From an uncultured Coleofasciculus sp. (lineage in GTDB: Bacteria > Cyanobacteriota > Cyanobacteriia > Cyanobacteriales > Coleofasciculaceae): a DNA stretch of 7,161 nt. The stretch covers positions 1 through 7,161 of the forward strand of contig CADCTM010000870.1 in assembly GCA_902805485.1 (NCBI GenBank), written 5' to 3'. Position numbers and translations under genes: made by a program. The notes under the pieces were generated by a model. The model ran no database searches. It saw nothing but the letters and a program-made list of their open reading frames with translations, and was not told the origin of the DNA. Shown one piece after another: positions 5,617 through 7,161 of this stretch (the stretch's first letter is position 1; the number at the start of each line of letters is the position of its first letter).

Positions 5617-6180
5617 ATGAAACATTCCCAATGGCTTCGCCTCAAGGCAGCAGGCGACAAAATTGTCATGGCTTTAAGAGCCGAGAGTTACCAATGCCGC
5701 AAGCAGACAAGCCGTCTTTCGTGGACTCTTCGCAAGGGTACGATTTCCTATAATCTGACTTGGCTACCAGCGCCAGTGAACGAGTGGAGCTTGCTTCCTA
5801 ATGATGCCACACCAGAGCGTGAGCAGCTTTTATCTCAGATTCACTCTATCCTTAACAGTTACAGAGGAGGTGGTCGTTCCCCATTTCTCCATTCGTCCCC
5901 CTGTAAAACTGACGGCTCTCAACCTCTCCAAGTACCGTCCTCATCAGGCAGTATTGAAAGCGATCGCGCCAATCTCACTGCCACAAATAGCGATCGCTTC
6001 TGGCTCCAAGAAAGTTATCCTTGGGTTATTGTCCGGCTATTGCCCAATGCTCAACGCTACGTCGTGGCACGGTTCTACAGTCGCTCTCAAGCGAATGAGC
6101 ATAAACGATTCCTCAATCGGTTCATGCCTGCTTCGGAGTTTGAGGTTGTCTTCAACGCTCCATCTGAGGTAGCGCAGTAA
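5617..6180 (+). CDS. hypothetical protein, cyanobacterial type
   Basis: A 187-aa protein of unknown function. Residues 1-80 form one segment (KGTISYNLTWLPAPVNEW at 40-57) with a helical stretch (TPEREQLLSQIHSIL, 65-79). A Ser/Pro-rich linker (about 84-128) follows. The C-terminal segment (130-181) contains YPWVIVRLLPNAQRYVVARF and FEVVF and looks like a small alpha/beta domain; similar stretches are familiar to me from uncharacterised cyanobacterial proteins. There is no signal peptide or membrane segment and no catalytic motif. Two HIP1 octamers in the linker each encode Ser-Asp-Arg (115-117 and 125-127). I chose the ATG at 5617 (AGGA 11 nt upstream, weak) over a TTG at 5560 that would add 19 residues across a HIP1 site. 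It is divergent from the XRE pair, so it may share their control region. Confidence 0.72.
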   Translation: MKHSQWLRLKAAGDKIVMALRAESYQCRKQTSRLSWTLRKGTISYNLTWLPAPVNEWSLLPNDATPEREQLLSQIHSILNSYRGGGRSPFLHSSPCKTDGSQPLQVPSSSGSIESDRANLTATNSDRFWLQESYPWVIVRLLPNAQRYVVARFYSRSQANEHKRFLNRFMPASEFEVVFNAPSEVAQ

Positions 6181-6216
6181 CCATCTGAGCAGCCAGTGCG
6201 ATCGCCGCTCTTGTAG

Positions 6217-6275
6217 GGTGGGCATTGCTATTATCTTTGAGAAAAAATGCCAACGTGCGTGAGGCAATGCCCACC
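6217..6275. repeat. stem-loop repeat with 12-bp arms, copy B of the GGGTGGGCATTGC repeat
   Basis: GGTGGGCATTGC (6217-6228) and GCAATGCCCACC (6264-6275) are perfect 12-bp inverted arms around a 35-nt loop. The left arm and loop start match the copy at 4816-4854. It lies 36 bp after the hypothetical gene and could slow or end transcription, but no T tract follows. It is better read as a palindromic interspersed repeat (MITE-like or REP-like). Confidence 0.65.
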
Positions 6276-6350
6276 AACCCGGAAGTTTCGCAAGGAGACA
6301 TCGTAGGCGGTAGGTAGATGAGCCATTTCGGATTAGCCGTAAAACGACTC

Positions 6351-6398
6351 ATGACTTCCTACGCAGCAGCGCTTCGCTATCGCAGCTTTGGAAGTCAT
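6351..6398. repeat. stem-loop with 9-bp arms and nested hairpin
   Basis: ATGACTTCC (6351-6359) and GGAAGTCAT (6390-6398) are perfect inverted arms around 30 nt. Inside the loop, AGCG-CTT-CGCT (6368-6378) makes a second small hairpin next to a HIP1-like TATCGC. The element is unrelated in sequence to the stem-loop at 6217-6275 and may be a second repeat type. Confidence 0.5.
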
Positions 6399-6477
6399 AG
6401 AGATAGAGCGCCAGCGTAGAGCGCATTTTATTCCCGAATCGTCACATTGTTATCGTCAAGGCTAGTAGGGTTAAAAC

Positions 6478-6481
6478 GGAG
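6478..6481 (+). promoter_or_regulatory. ribosome binding site of the Uma2 gene
   Basis: GGAG at 6478-6481 lies 8 nt before the ATG at 6490, which fixes that ATG as the preferred start. Confidence 0.6.
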
Positions 6482-6489
6482 ACATCCCA

Positions 6490-7161
6490 ATGACAGCATC
6501 AGTTCAACCTTCTGCCGAGCCAGCGATTGTTTACCCCGACAGCGACGGACAGCCAATGGCAGACAACACCAAGCAGTTTCGTTGCATTACGACAATTCAA
6601 GGAGGGCTAGACGCTCTGTTCAAAGATAATGCTGATATCTTTGTCGCTGGGGATTTACTTTGGTATCCCGTTGAGGGAGATAACAAAATTCGATTGGCTC
6701 CTGATGTCATGGTAGTTTTTGGCAGACCAAAAGGAGATAGAGGTTCTTATCAACAATGGCAAGAAGATAATATCCCTCCTCAAGTTGTTTTTGAAGTGCT
6801 TTCTCCAGAAAATCGCTTAGGTGAGATGGTCAGGAAACTGAGATTCTACGAACGTTATGGTGTGGAGGAATATTACATCTATGACCCTGGCAACGTTGAT
6901 TTAACTGGCTGGCAGCGCTCTGGTTTGGAACTCACGGAGATTGAGTCGATGGAAGGTTGGGTAAGTCCACGTTTGGGTATACGTTTTGATTTATCATCAG
7001 GATTAGAAATTTATCGACCTGATGGACAGAAATTTTTAGCCTATGTAGAACTAGAAAGGGAAAGGGAGCAAGAACGACAGGAGAAAGAATTAGCTCAAGC
7101 TAAAGCAGAGCGATTAGCTGAGAGATTACGTTCGATGGGCATTAATCCAGATGAGGTTTGA
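6490..7161 (+). CDS. Uma2 family endonuclease-like protein (DUF820)
   Basis: A complete 223-aa protein ending with TGA at the last base of the window. Uma2 proteins have a PD-(D/E)XK nuclease fold, occur in many copies in cyanobacteria, and have no settled role. The expected acidic residues are present: Asp72 in APDVMVVFG and Glu102 in VFEVLSPENR, followed by Lys116 in RKLRFYERYGVEEYYIYDP. The C-terminus (186-215) is a charged coiled coil rich in Glu, Arg and Lys, ending RSMGINPDEV, as in many family members. Residues 1-25 form a variable leader. A ribosome binding site supports the ATG. It lies alone downstream of a repeat-rich region, with no operon partner visible. Nuclease activity is not shown by the sequence alone. 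Confidence 0.9.
   Translation: MTASVQPSAEPAIVYPDSDGQPMADNTKQFRCITTIQGGLDALFKDNADIFVAGDLLWYPVEGDNKIRLAPDVMVVFGRPKGDRGSYQQWQEDNIPPQVVFEVLSPENRLGEMVRKLRFYERYGVEEYYIYDPGNVDLTGWQRSGLELTEIESMEGWVSPRLGIRFDLSSGLEIYRPDGQKFLAYVELEREREQERQEKELAQAKAERLAERLRSMGINPDEV

Larger units (their letters stand above)
904..6205. repeat. HIP1 octamers (GCGATCGC), nine copies
   Basis: Copies begin at 904, 3215, 4149, 5008, 5545, 5573, 5960, 5990 and 6198. About 0.1 would be expected in a random 7.2-kb sequence. HIP1 is a hallmark of many cyanobacterial genomes. Six of the nine lie in the 1.2 kb from 5008 to 6205. None lies in the TnpB or Uma2 genes. Confidence 0.9.
6181..6489. other. non-coding region with repeats upstream of the Uma2 gene
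   Basis: These 309 bp hold no credible gene. They contain a HIP1 site (6198-6205), the stem-loop repeat at 6217-6275, a second stem-loop at 6351-6398, and an 8-bp direct repeat TAGAGCGC at 6404-6411 and 6417-6424. The Uma2 ribosome binding site is at the end. No convincing promoter was found. Confidence 0.65.

Noticed and set aside
6449..6477. TTGTTA-17-GTTAAA as a promoter for Uma2
   Set aside because: The -10 match is poor and transcription would start nearly at the ATG, leaving out the ribosome binding site.

Overview
The window most likely comes from the chromosome of a filamentous or otherwise large-genome cyanobacterium. The evidence is nine copies of the HIP1 octamer GCGATCGC in 7.2 kb (about 0.1 expected by chance), a Uma2-family protein, a cyanobacterial-style hairpin repeat, and a DUF4157 protein of the kind linked to contractile injection systems in such genomes. 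No RNA genes for tRNA or rRNA and no CRISPR array are visible.

Layout. (1) 1-834: the 3' part of an IS200/IS605-type element. It encodes a TnpB nuclease with all visible RuvC and zinc-ribbon residues intact, followed by stacked hairpins that fit an omega-RNA scaffold and a right end at a TCAA. (2) 872-2875, minus strand: a 667-aa AAA+ ATPase with a decayed first AAA module and an intact second one, of the kind found in extracellular contractile injection system (eCIS; Afp15-like) loci. (3) 3030-4787, plus strand, divergent from the ATPase across 154 bp: a 585-aa protein with an HELTH-containing DUF4157 domain and a C-terminal region with a His...Asn-Cys layout like circularly permuted papain-fold enzymes. 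It reads as a candidate eCIS cargo or effector. (4) 4788-5051: a non-coding stretch with a strong terminator hairpin and a repeat related to one near 6220. (5) 5052-5481, minus strand: an XRE-type helix-turn-helix regulator preceded by, and overlapping, a probable 60-aa protein. The overlap zone is full of GTCTC/GAGAC inverted repeats. (6) 5617-6180: a hypothetical protein with a HIP1-bearing linker. (7) 6181-6489: non-coding, with two long-armed stem-loops. (8) 6490-7161: a complete Uma2-family (PD-(D/E)XK) protein.

How the genes may work together: the ATPase and the DUF4157 protein share an upstream region and both belong to families tied to contractile injection systems, so they probably form an assembly-plus-cargo pair. 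No sheath, tube or baseplate gene lies in this window, so they may be the edge of a larger eCIS cluster or a detached satellite pair. The remaining genes look like ordinary cyanobacterial accessory cargo (TnpB, XRE pair, Uma2) separated by palindromic repeats.
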